NCBI RefSeq assembly: GCF_009908285.1
Contig: NZ_JAAARM010000006.1
Location: forward strand, 62,001-126,000
From: Pseudomonas sp. Fl4BN1
GTDB lineage: Bacteria > Pseudomonadota > Gammaproteobacteria > Pseudomonadales > Pseudomonadaceae
Direction: 5' to 3'
Length of the DNA stretch: 64,000 bases
In this document: positions 1 to 7,949 of the stretch, piece after piece
Layout: each line of letters starts with the position of its first letter
How positions within the stretch are numbered: the first letter of the stretch is position 1
Made by a program: the position numbers and the translations under genes
Notes under the pieces: model-generated
Seen by the model: only the letters and a program-made list of their open reading frames with translations
What the model was told of the DNA's origin: nothing
Database searches by the model: none

Positions 1-29
1 GGGCGAGGGCGACACAAGGTGTGGTGCTG

Positions 30-81
30 TTCGCCGGCCAGCCGGCTCCTACGGATTGTAGGGACCGGCCTGCCGGCGAAG
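30..81. repeat. REP doublet (inverted pair)
   Basis: Two copies of the Pseudomonas REP palindrome face each other. The first reads TTCGCCGGCCAGCCGGCTCC and the second is its degenerate reverse complement ending in CTGCCGGCGAA. Such doublets are dispersed by RAYT transposases in fluorescens-group genomes. It lies just 3' of the yhhN-like gene and may act as a transcript end. Confidence 0.85.
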
Positions 82-87
82 CGGGGG

Positions 88-723
88 TCAGCGCGGCTTC
101 TGGCGGAACGCCGAAGCGGCGATGCCCCACTGGCCCAGCCAGTAGAAAATGATGATGAGGTAGGGCGCGGCATCGAAGGCCAGCACAAAGCGGCTGATGC
201 CGATCAGGCTGTCGGAGAAGGCGAAGCTCAAGGCGCCCAGTGCCGCCAGCAGCGCCGAGCGCTTGGGCACCTCTGTGCCTAGGCGCGCCAGGGCCCGCCA
301 GAGCATGGCGCTGATGGTCAGGGCGTAGACGATCACCGGGATCAGCAACGGGCCGAGGCCGTGGGATATCAGGATGCCCAACAGCACTGTGCCGATGGCC
401 AGGGCCACCAGCAGCGGTAGCAGGGCCGGGCGCCGGCAATCACTGAGATAGGCCTTGAGATAGGCCAGGTGCGCCACCAGGAAGGCCCCGAGGCCGAACA
501 CGAACAGGTCCATGGGCCAGGCTAGCAACACATCGCCCAGTACCGAAAACAGCAGCCCGATAATGACCCAGCGGCGGTAGTCCCCGGGCGGTGCATCGTG
601 CAGCCAGCCCAGCAGGGCGAGTACTGGCAGTGGCTTGACCAGCAGGCAGAGCAGCGTCGCATGTACGCTGACGCCGTAGATGAAGGTGGCGGCGCCCATC
701 AGCGCAAGGATCAGCCAGCCCAT
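88..723 (-). CDS. YhhN family membrane protein (lysoplasmalogenase-like)
   Basis: The 211-residue product is almost entirely hydrophobic, with about eight predicted membrane segments. The stretch FSVLGDVLLAW near residue 60 and the later GISRFVLAF region are typical of the YhhN/TMEM86 family, whose animal members hydrolyse the vinyl-ether bond of lysoplasmalogens. The role of bacterial members is mostly unproven, so the enzymatic name is an inference from the family. The start codon lies 1 bp after the stop of the icp gene, so the two are probably translated from one mRNA. I am confident of the family and not of the substrate. Confidence 0.8.
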   Translation of the reverse strand: MGWLILALMGAATFIYGVSVHATLLCLLVKPLPVLALLGWLHDAPPGDYRRWVIIGLLFSVLGDVLLAWPMDLFVFGLGAFLVAHLAYLKAYLSDCRRPALLPLLVALAIGTVLLGILISHGLGPLLIPVIVYALTISAMLWRALARLGTEVPKRSALLAALGALSFAFSDSLIGISRFVLAFDAAPYLIIIFYWLGQWGIAASAFRQKPR

Positions 724-724
724 G

Positions 725-1117
725 TCAATTGACCGTGATCGAGCAGTCGAAGGCCTTCACCGGGGACTCTTCCGGCGCCCAGGGTTGCTGATAGGTCAGC
801 AACAGCCGGCCGGTACCGCTGGCAAAGGCCTGGAAGCGCCAGCTCGAGTGCCCACCGCTACCCACCAGGCCGGTGTCGTCGGGGTTGTTGTAGACCTCGG
901 GGCTGACCTTGCGCAGGATGCCGCCGGCCGAGTCCTGGATCGCCCAGCGATAACCTGTGGTGGGGTTGCTCGGTAGGGTGACGATCAGGTTTTGCCCGTT
1001 GTGCAGTTGCAACGGACATTCACTCTGGTTCTCCACCGTGACGTTTTGCTTGGGCTGGCTGGCGCAGGCAGTAAGCAGGGCAAGGCTGAACAGGGCAAGC
1101 AGGCGAGTTACGGGCAT
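725..1117 (-). CDS. icp: Chagasin-family cysteine peptidase inhibitor, lipoprotein
   Basis: This is a 130-residue inhibitor of papain-like cysteine peptidases (MEROPS I42). The three loops that enter the protease cleft are visible: NPTTGY, the GSGG loop followed by SSWRF, and a QQPW loop. The N-terminus MPVTRLLALFSLALLTAC is a lipoprotein signal with lipobox LTAC, so the protein should be anchored in the periplasm. I chose the ATG that begins this signal; a longer form with seven more residues would spoil it. It lies just upstream of yhhN and downstream of asrA, the PA0777-PA0779 arrangement of P. aeruginosa. A papain-like protease is encoded at 29453-30049 in the same window, but no link between them is shown. 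Confidence 0.85.
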   Translation of the reverse strand: MPVTRLLALFSLALLTACASQPKQNVTVENQSECPLQLHNGQNLIVTLPSNPTTGYRWAIQDSAGGILRKVSPEVYNNPDDTGLVGSGGHSSWRFQAFASGTGRLLLTYQQPWAPEESPVKAFDCSITVN

Positions 1118-1213
1118 GGGGCAGGAGGCTCCGATCATTCATGACGAACGGCGAGCATAACTGAAGATGTTGCGAAGTGTGGGGAGGGGAATAGAGGTTG
1201 GCCGTTATGACCT

Positions 1214-1275
1214 CTTCGCCGGCCAGCCGGCTCCTACAGCTTGGCAGCTATAGGCGTCGGCTTGCTGGCGAATGG
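1214..1275. repeat. REP doublet
   Basis: A copy of TTCGCCGGCCAGCCGGCTCC is followed by an inverted, more diverged copy ending GGCTTGCTGGCGAA. It fills most of the gap between icp and asrA and overlaps the position where asrA transcripts should end. Confidence 0.85.
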
Positions 1276-1277
1276 GC

Positions 1278-3698
1278 TTAGAACAGCACTTTGGCCACGT
1301 CGGCGAAACGCTTGGCGAAGTGCACGGTGATGCCTTCCTTGAGGTAGTCCGGCAGCTCTTCGAAATGCCCGCGGTTGGGTTCCGGCAGGATCAGCTCGTG
1401 GATCTTCTGCCGCCGCGCCGCGATGACTTTCTCACGCACCCCGCCAATCGGCAGCACGTGGCCAGTGAGGGTCAGCTCGCCGGTCATGGCCACGCCTTTT
1501 TTCGGCGGCTGGTTGCGTGCCAGGGACAGCAGCGCGCTGGCCATGGTCACCCCGGCGCTGGGGCCGTCCTTGGGCGTAGCGCCTTCCGGCACGTGCAAGT
1601 GGACGAAGGCTTCGTCGAAGAACTTGCTGTCGCCACCGAACTGCTTGAGATGCGAACTGACGTAGCTGTAGGCGATCTCCGCCGACTCCTTCATCACATC
1701 TCCCAGTTGTCCGGTGAGCTTGAAACCCCGGTTGAGGGTGTGAATCCGCGTCGCCTCGATAGGCAGGGTGGCGCCGCCCATGCTGGTCCAGGCCAGGCCA
1801 GTGATGACTCCGGTGCCGCTCAGTAGCTGCTCGTTGCGGAACACCGGCATGCCCAGGGACGCTTCCAGGTCCTTGGGGCCGATCTTGATGCTGGCATCGG
1901 GTTCGTCCAGTAGCTTGACCACGGCCTTGCGCACCAGTTTGCCCAATTGCTTTTCCAGCTGGCGCACCCCGGCTTCCCGGGCGTAGCCGTCGATCACCGA
2001 GCGCAGGGCGCTGTCGCTGATGCTCAGGCTGTTCTTGGCCACACCGGCCTTCTCCAGTTGCTTGGGCCACAGGTGGCGCTTGGCAATGGCGAGTTTTTCC
2101 TCGGTGATGTAGCCCGCCAGGCGAATCACTTCCATGCGGTCAAGCAATGGCCCGGGAATCGAATCCAGGGTGTTGGCGGTGCACACGAACAGGACCTTGG
2201 ACAGGTCCATGCGCAGGTCCAGGTAGTGGTCGAGGAAGTCGACGTTCTGCTCCGGGTCGAGAGTCTCCAGGAGGGCCGACGCGGGATCGCCCTGGTAGCT
2301 CTGGCCCATCTTGTCGATCTCGTCGAGCATGATCACCGGGTTCATCACCTCCACTTCCTTCAACGCCTGCACCAGCTTGCCCGGCTGGGCGCCAATGTAG
2401 GTGCGGCGGTGGCCCTTGATCTCGGCTTCGTCGCGCATACCGCCGAGGCTGAAGCGATAGAACGGCCGTCCCAGGGATTCGGCGATGGATTTGCCGACGC
2501 TGGTCTTGCCGACCCCGGGTGGGCCCACCAGCAGCACAATGGAGCCACTGATCTCGCCTTTATAGGCACCCACCGCGAGGAATTCGAGAATCCGATTCTT
2601 GATGTCGTCGAGCCCTGCGTGATGCTTGTCCAGCACCTTGCGCGCGTGCTTGAGGTCGAGTTTGTCGTCGCCGTAGACACCCCATGGCACTGCGGTGGCC
2701 CATTCCAGGTAGTTGCGGGTAACGGCGTATTCCGGCGAGCCGGTCTCGAGGATCGACAGCTTGTTCATTTCCTCTTCGAGGCGTTTCTGCGCCTGAGGTG
2801 GCAGGACCTTGCCCTGCAGGCGTTGCTCGAACTGTTCCAGGTCGGCGCTGCGGTCATCCTTGGTCAGTCCCAGCTCCTGCTGGATCACCTTGAGCTGTTC
2901 CTTGAGGAAGAACTCGCGCTGGTGCTCGCCGATCTTGCGGTTGACCTCGGCGGAAATCTCTTTCTGCAAGCGCGCGACTTCAACTTCCTTGCGCAGCATC
3001 GGCAAGACTTTTTCCATGCGCTTGAGCATTGGCACGCAGTCCAGCACTTCCTGCAGCTCGCTGCCGGTGGCGGAAGTCAGGGCGGCGGCGAAGTCGGTCA
3101 AGGGCGACGGGTCATTGGGGCTGAAGCGGTTGAGGTAGTTCTTCAGCTCTTCGCTGTACAGCGGATTGAGCGGCAGCAATTCCTTGATCGCATTGATCAG
3201 CGCCATGCCGTAGGCCTTGACCTCGTCGGTGGGCTCGCTGAGCTGGCGCGGGTATTCGACCTCCACCAGGTAGGGCGGACGATGGTGCTTGAGCCAGGTA
3301 CGGATGCGCACCCGGGTCAGGCCCTGGGCGACGAATTGCAACTTGCCGTTTTCGCGGCTGGCGTGATGAACCTTGACCAGGGTGCCGTATTCCGGCAACG
3401 CGGAAGTATCGAAGTGCCGCGGGTCTTCCTGGGGGGTGTCCATGAAAAACAGGGCAAGGGAGTGGTGATCGGATTTGCTCACCAGTTCCAGGGTTTCGGC
3501 CCAGGGTTCTTCGTTGACGATGACCGGCAGCACTTGTGCTGGAAAGAACGGCCGATTGTGAATTGGAATGATGTAGACCTTGTCCGGCAGATTCTGCTCG
3601 GGCAGGGCCAGGTCGGTGCCATGGGCCGTCGATTGTTCGGTATTTTCCGGATCGATGTACTCACGCGGATCTTCGGGAAATTCTTGCTGGTCGCTCAT
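1278..3698 (-). CDS. asrA: Lon-type ATP-dependent serine protease (second Lon, AsrA)
   Basis: This is an 806-residue LonA protease: an N-terminal substrate-binding LON domain (about residues 40-240), a coiled-coil linker, an AAA+ module with Walker A GPPGVGKTS near residue 390 and Walker B VIMLDEID, and a C-terminal protease domain with the Ser/Lys dyad at about Ser714 (KDGPSAG) and Lys757. It degrades misfolded and regulatory proteins in the cytoplasm. Pseudomonads carry two lon genes. The neighbour icp and the length identify this one as the PA0779 type (AsrA, known to affect the heat-shock response and tobramycin tolerance) rather than the lon beside clpX and hupB. The ATG has an AGGAG ribosome site. 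A sigma-32 type promoter sits 30-60 bp upstream. Confidence 0.93.
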   Translation of the reverse strand: MSDQQEFPEDPREYIDPENTEQSTAHGTDLALPEQNLPDKVYIIPIHNRPFFPAQVLPVIVNEEPWAETLELVSKSDHHSLALFFMDTPQEDPRHFDTSALPEYGTLVKVHHASRENGKLQFVAQGLTRVRIRTWLKHHRPPYLVEVEYPRQLSEPTDEVKAYGMALINAIKELLPLNPLYSEELKNYLNRFSPNDPSPLTDFAAALTSATGSELQEVLDCVPMLKRMEKVLPMLRKEVEVARLQKEISAEVNRKIGEHQREFFLKEQLKVIQQELGLTKDDRSADLEQFEQRLQGKVLPPQAQKRLEEEMNKLSILETGSPEYAVTRNYLEWATAVPWGVYGDDKLDLKHARKVLDKHHAGLDDIKNRILEFLAVGAYKGEISGSIVLLVGPPGVGKTSVGKSIAESLGRPFYRFSLGGMRDEAEIKGHRRTYIGAQPGKLVQALKEVEVMNPVIMLDEIDKMGQSYQGDPASALLETLDPEQNVDFLDHYLDLRMDLSKVLFVCTANTLDSIPGPLLDRMEVIRLAGYITEEKLAIAKRHLWPKQLEKAGVAKNSLSISDSALRSVIDGYAREAGVRQLEKQLGKLVRKAVVKLLDEPDASIKIGPKDLEASLGMPVFRNEQLLSGTGVITGLAWTSMGGATLPIEATRIHTLNRGFKLTGQLGDVMKESAEIAYSYVSSHLKQFGGDSKFFDEAFVHLHVPEGATPKDGPSAGVTMASALLSLARNQPPKKGVAMTGELTLTGHVLPIGGVREKVIAARRQKIHELILPEPNRGHFEELPDYLKEGITVHFAKRFADVAKVLF

Positions 3699-3730
3699 GG
3701 AGGCTCCTGCGCGATGGTCTATGCAAGTTA

Positions 3731-3757
3731 GATGGGGCAGGTCATGGCGGGTTTCAA
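3731..3757 (-). promoter_or_regulatory. Sigma-32 heat-shock promoter of asrA
   Basis: On the minus strand TTGAAA (3757-3752) is followed by 14 bases and then CCCCATC (3737-3731). This fits the sigma-32 consensus CTTGAAA, 11-16 bases, CCCCATNT. The expected start is near 3724, leaving a leader of about 25 bases that contains the AGGAG site. Confidence 0.75.
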
Positions 3758-4157
3758 TGGGAAACTGGTTTCAGCATTTTTCTGGAACGCCAAAAAGTCT
3801 GCCCGAGGCACTTTCAGGTATGGCGCAGACGGTGTTCCAGCGGGTATCCGCGTAGGGTTTTATGCTCAGTCCGGGCGTGCCGAGCAGGTCTTCTGAGAGC
3901 GTTTGAAGTGTCCGTCTGATACGATTTGTCAATAAAATGACTGAGGTAACACCTGTTTTATTGCGTGATCTTCTGTTGGTTGAGGATTAATCTGAGTGCC
4001 AGTCATGCTGGAATGAGACTGGCATTTATTTGACGCGCGCATTCAGCTTCTCTTGAGGGATGGGTATGAAGAACGGACTTTTCAGCTCCCGGCGGCGGCC
4101 ATCCGCGCAGTCGTTTTCAGGTTTTTTCGTGCCATCGGAGTTGTCGAGAGCAACCTT
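3758..4157. other. Gene-free stretch with an orphan hairpin
   Basis: About 400 bases between the divergent asrA and phosphodiesterase genes hold no open frame that looks coded. At 3997-4031 there is a terminator-like structure on the plus strand: TGCCAGTC, a 12-base loop, GACTGGCA, then TTTATTT. No gene precedes it on that strand, so it may end a short untranslated RNA or be an element of the leader of the downstream gene. Confidence 0.5.
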
Positions 4158-6500
4158 ATGAAGTGGCGCCGAACCTTCCAGGCAAGGATTGTCGGGGTGT
4201 TGGCGCTGTTGTTGCTGGTGCTGATCGGAGCGGTGTATTTCGCGGTCAAGACCGCCACCACCCAGGCGGTGGAGAAGCAGGCTCAGCTGCAGTTGAAAAT
4301 CGGCACCCGGGTATTTGAGCGTCTGCTGGATCTGCGGGGCCGCAACTTGCAATACGGGGTCGACTGGCTGGTGGTGGATTCGGAGTTTCGCCGTGCGGTG
4401 CTCAGTGGCAAAGCGGTGGATATCCTCGCGGCCCTGGCTCAACACAGCGGCGGTATCCGTTCCAGCGAGATGTTTGTGCTCAGCCCCGAGGGGCGGGTTA
4501 TCGCCAGCACCCTGGCGGACATTGTCCGAGACCAGCATTTTCCCTACGACCAGGCCCTGCGCCGAGCCCTGCGACACAACACCCATATGCTGTTCGTTGC
4601 GATCAAGGGCCGCCCCTACCTGCTGGTCCAGGGGGAAGTGCTGGATTCGCTACCTATCGCCCGGGTGGTCATGGGCTTTCCCATGGACGAGTTGTTCGCT
4701 CGAGAACTGCGCTCCATGAGCAACCTGGAAGTCTCATTCCTGACCGTTGATGGCCCACATCCCGGGGAGCTGTTCAGTACCCAGCCGGAGTTCTTCTGGA
4801 CACCGATCATTCGCGTTTTGAGTGATTCCCTATGGCAGTCCTTGCCAGAATTGAGCGAAACCCATGGCCAGCGGTTTCTCAACCAGGCACTGCAATTGGC
4901 CAACACTGGCGATCGTGACGACCCGCGGGTCATGGCCTTGTTGCAAAGCCCCCTGGAGCAGGCACTGCAAGCGTTTGCGCCGCTGGATCGGGAGTTCTTG
5001 TGGATTGCCATGGTGGCGTTGGTGGTTTCGCTGGCCGGAGCCTTGTTCATGGCCCGACGGGTCTCGCGCCCCCTGGAAGACCTGGCCCAGGCGGCGCGAC
5101 GTATCGGTGCCGGCAATTATCAGGCGCCGGTAACCGTCAAGCGCAGCGATGAGTTCGGGGTGCTGGCGGATGCCTTCAACGCCATGCAAAGCGCCATTGC
5201 CTCTCGCGAACGTCAGTTGGCACATAACGCCCTGCATGATGCGCTGACGGGGCTGCCCAACCGCGCCTTGGCCATCGAGCGTCTGAGCAAGGCCATCGCC
5301 GTCCGGCGCAATGTGGTGCTGCTGTACTTGGGGATCGACAACTATCGGGCGATCAACGAAGGCTTCGGCAGGGAAGGGCTGGAGCAGATGATGGGCGAGC
5401 TCAGCCGGCGGCTGCGCGAAGTGCTGTCCCAGGGGGACACGGCGGCGCGGATCACCGCCAGTGAATTCCTCCTGTTGCTGGAAAACACCGAGCTCGACGG
5501 TGCCATTGTCATGGCTGACCGGCTGCATGGCTTGCTGAGCCGACCGCAACTGATTCAGGGGGATGAAGTCCGACGCCAGATCTGCATGGGTGTGGCGGTG
5601 TATCCCGCCGACGGCCAGTCTGCCGAGGAACTGATCAGCCGTGCGGCCATTGCCCGCCATGATGCCTCGCTCAAGCCCGGCTATCTGCAGATCTACCAGC
5701 AGGACCGCGATCTGGCCCATCAACGGCAGATCAGCCTGATTCGCGATTTGCGTCGCGCTGCCGCAGAGGGTGAACTGTTTCTGTTGTATCAGCCCAAGCT
5801 CGACCTGCGCCGGGATTACCTGCATCAGGCTGAAGCCCTGCTGCGGTGGCAGCACCCGGTGTTTGGCGTGGTCTCGCCGGCGGAATTCATTCCCCTGGCC
5901 GAACGTACCGGCAGCATGCACAGCCTGACGTCCTGGGTCATCGAGGCCTGCATTCGCCAGTTGGCGGAGTGGAATCGCCGGGCCTTGCCGGTGCGCTTGT
6001 CACTGAACATCTCCGCCAGCGACCTGGAGGGCGATGGCCTGGATGCCCGCGTCAGCGACTTCCTCGAGCGCTATCAGGTGGCGGCCGAGCAACTGGTGTT
6101 CGAGATCACCGAGAGCGCAATCATGCGCAATCCAGAGCAGTCGCTGGCGGTGCTGCAGAAGTTGCGAGGCTGTGGCATCAGCCTGTCGGTGGATGACTTC
6201 GGCACGGGCTATTCATCCCTGGCGCAGTTGCAACGCTTGCCGGTGCAGGAACTGAAGATCGATCAGTCGTTTATCCGCAACCTGGACGAGACCAGCGGCG
6301 ATGCGGTGATCGTGCGTTCGACCATTGAAATGAGCCACAAGCTGGGGCTCAAGGTCGTGGCTGAAGGGGTGGAGTTCGAGCATTGCCTGAAGCTGTTGGA
6401 AAGCTGGCACTGCGACACGGTACAGGGTTACCTGATCAGCCGGCCATTGCCGACCGAAGCCTTTGAACGTTGGTTGTTGCAGTCCCGGGTGCCGAGCTGA
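4158..6500 (+). CDS. Membrane GGDEF-EAL protein, probable c-di-GMP phosphodiesterase
   Basis: The 780-residue protein starts with a transmembrane helix (residues 8-28), then a roughly 250-residue periplasmic sensor of CACHE type, a second helix, a HAMP linker, a GGDEF domain and a C-terminal EAL domain. The GGDEF signature is replaced by ITASEF, so cyclase activity is unlikely. The EAL domain keeps the EALLRW, LNIS, ITES, DDFGTGYSS and LKIDQSFI motifs needed for metal binding and catalysis. I therefore expect it to hydrolyse c-di-GMP at the inner membrane in response to a periplasmic ligand, possibly with GTP modulation by the dead GGDEF domain. I chose the ATG immediately before the first membrane helix; an earlier in-frame ATG would add 35 residues without a ribosome site. 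Confidence 0.88.
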   Translation: MKWRRTFQARIVGVLALLLLVLIGAVYFAVKTATTQAVEKQAQLQLKIGTRVFERLLDLRGRNLQYGVDWLVVDSEFRRAVLSGKAVDILAALAQHSGGIRSSEMFVLSPEGRVIASTLADIVRDQHFPYDQALRRALRHNTHMLFVAIKGRPYLLVQGEVLDSLPIARVVMGFPMDELFARELRSMSNLEVSFLTVDGPHPGELFSTQPEFFWTPIIRVLSDSLWQSLPELSETHGQRFLNQALQLANTGDRDDPRVMALLQSPLEQALQAFAPLDREFLWIAMVALVVSLAGALFMARRVSRPLEDLAQAARRIGAGNYQAPVTVKRSDEFGVLADAFNAMQSAIASRERQLAHNALHDALTGLPNRALAIERLSKAIAVRRNVVLLYLGIDNYRAINEGFGREGLEQMMGELSRRLREVLSQGDTAARITASEFLLLLENTELDGAIVMADRLHGLLSRPQLIQGDEVRRQICMGVAVYPADGQSAEELISRAAIARHDASLKPGYLQIYQQDRDLAHQRQISLIRDLRRAAAEGELFLLYQPKLDLRRDYLHQAEALLRWQHPVFGVVSPAEFIPLAERTGSMHSLTSWVIEACIRQLAEWNRRALPVRLSLNISASDLEGDGLDARVSDFLERYQVAAEQLVFEITESAIMRNPEQSLAVLQKLRGCGISLSVDDFGTGYSSLAQLQRLPVQELKIDQSFIRNLDETSGDAVIVRSTIEMSHKLGLKVVAEGVEFEHCLKLLESWHCDTVQGYLISRPLPTEAFERWLLQSRVPS

Positions 6501-6551
6501 GGGGCAGGATGGCCGGCCGGGACATGCCGGCCGGCGTCCGAAGCCTGTCGT

Positions 6552-6983
6552 TCAGGGGACGGCAGACTCGGCCTTGGTCAGCAGGCTGTGCAGTTCCGGC
6601 TCGATGCCTTCTTCACTCAGGTTGTCCATGATTTCCAGGATACAGGGCGCGTAGCGCTGCTCGATGACCGCCTCCGCCCAGTCCAGTTCATAGATCGCCA
6701 TGACCCGTACATCCAGGTAGGGCGAATCCGCCAACAGGCGTTTCAACAACTTGATGGCTGGCGCTGTGCGCAGCTCCCCGAGGGACACCGCACAGCGGTG
6801 CTGCCAGTATTCGGGTCGTGACAACAGCGTCTCGCCGAGCCGCTGCCACTGCGCCAGGGTAAAGGCCTGGAGCACTCCCTTGGCCACCTGTTCGGTGGTG
6901 TATTCGTTCCAGTTGGCGGCTTCCGAGTCACCAAACCAGTGTTGTAGCTGATCGAACAATTCATCACGTTTATCCGTATTCAT
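6552..6983 (-). CDS. HEAT-repeat-like hypothetical protein
   Basis: A 143-residue acidic cytosolic protein with no signal or membrane segment. The middle resembles HEAT/armadillo helices: LGELRTAPAIKLLKRLL followed by SPYLDVRVMAIYELDWAEAV, the pattern of cyanobacterial PBS-lyase-type repeats. Such folds usually mediate protein contacts. I do not recognise a named family. The ATG follows an AGGAG site by nine bases. It converges with the phosphodiesterase gene and lies downstream of the NarL-type regulator gene, with about 200 bp between them. Confidence 0.7.
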   Translation of the reverse strand: MNTDKRDELFDQLQHWFGDSEAANWNEYTTEQVAKGVLQAFTLAQWQRLGETLLSRPEYWQHRCAVSLGELRTAPAIKLLKRLLADSPYLDVRVMAIYELDWAEAVIEQRYAPCILEIMDNLSEEGIEPELHSLLTKAESAVP

Positions 6984-7185
6984 GATGTTTTTCTCCTGCT
7001 TGGGGCGGCCGCGCCAGCACGCTGTTCCTGGCGTGCCGCCCGATGCCATGGCGTTTATACAGGCGTGCCGAGTCCGATGCTGCCTCATTTGCGGCAGGCT
7101 TCCCAGTGTTAACCGCATGGCAGGGGAAACAACGGCTGAGCGTGCTGGTGCTCGCCATCGGCAATTGGCTGGGCGCTATCCCGGT

Positions 7186-7803
7186 TTACCAGGCCCCGGC
7201 GAACTTTACTGCCGCCGCCGCCCGGGAAGGCACCTTCAGGGTATGGAGCAACGAAGACACATGGATGCGCACGGTGAACGGCGAGATATCCAGCTCACGG
7301 GCGATTTCCTTGTTGGTCTTGCCCTGGGCGATCAGACGCAGTACTTCCTGCTGCCGAGTGGTCAACTGGCTCAGCTCGGCGCCGGCATCCAGGGGCAGCA
7401 GGAGGCCGGAAGGGGCGTACTTGACCAGCACTTCGCCCTGGCGAATGGCCAGGATGGCTTGGCCGATCTCCTCCGGGGAGATGCTCTTGCCGATGTAGCC
7501 ATCGGCGCCGGCAGCCATGACTTCGCCGATCAGCTGCTGTTTGTCGACCATCGACACCACGATGATCGAGGTGCGCGGCAATTGCCGGCGCAAGTCGGCA
7601 ATCATGCTCACGGAGGTCAGCCCGGGAAAGCGCAGGTCGAGAATCAGCGAGTCGGGCTCCTCGCCGCTATTGGCCAGCTCCAGCACGGCGGGCAGATCAC
7701 CGGCCTCTTCGAGCACGGCTTCGGGCAGCAGACGCTGGATGGTGCGCAGCATGCCCTCGCGAAACAGCGGGTGGTCGTCGGCGACGATAATCCGGCACGT
7801 CAT
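7186..7803 (-). CDS. NarL/LuxR-type response regulator
   Basis: The 205-residue protein has a receiver domain (acidic pair near residues 9-10, phosphoacceptor Asp56 in LILDLRFP, Lys in YIGKS) and a C-terminal LuxR helix-turn-helix ([21 protein letters not shown], residues about 147-168). It should dimerise and bind DNA on phosphorylation. It is divergent from the hybrid histidine kinase at 7950, its likely partner, with about 146 bp of shared upstream DNA. An AAGGAG site precedes the ATG. The stimulus is unknown. Confidence 0.9.
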   Translation of the reverse strand: MTCRIIVADDHPLFREGMLRTIQRLLPEAVLEEAGDLPAVLELANSGEEPDSLILDLRFPGLTSVSMIADLRRQLPRTSIIVVSMVDKQQLIGEVMAAGADGYIGKSISPEEIGQAILAIRQGEVLVKYAPSGLLLPLDAGAELSQLTTRQQEVLRLIAQGKTNKEIARELDISPFTVRIHVSSLLHTLKVPSRAAAAVKFAGAW

Positions 7804-7949
7804 GTGTTGAAACTCCTTGAAGCATCCATTTCTGTGAGCATGCTAACTTGGCGCGCGATGTTGTAACGGCCCGCTGGTCGTGTCCGGGATGCTGTGGTGC
7901 AGAGGGGCAAAAAACCATGGCAACGCATATTGCACAAGGAGGTGATTGG

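Noticed and set aside
1947-3731. A 594-codon open frame opposite asrA
   Set aside because: It is antisense to the conserved Lon domains and has low-complexity composition typical of shadow frames.
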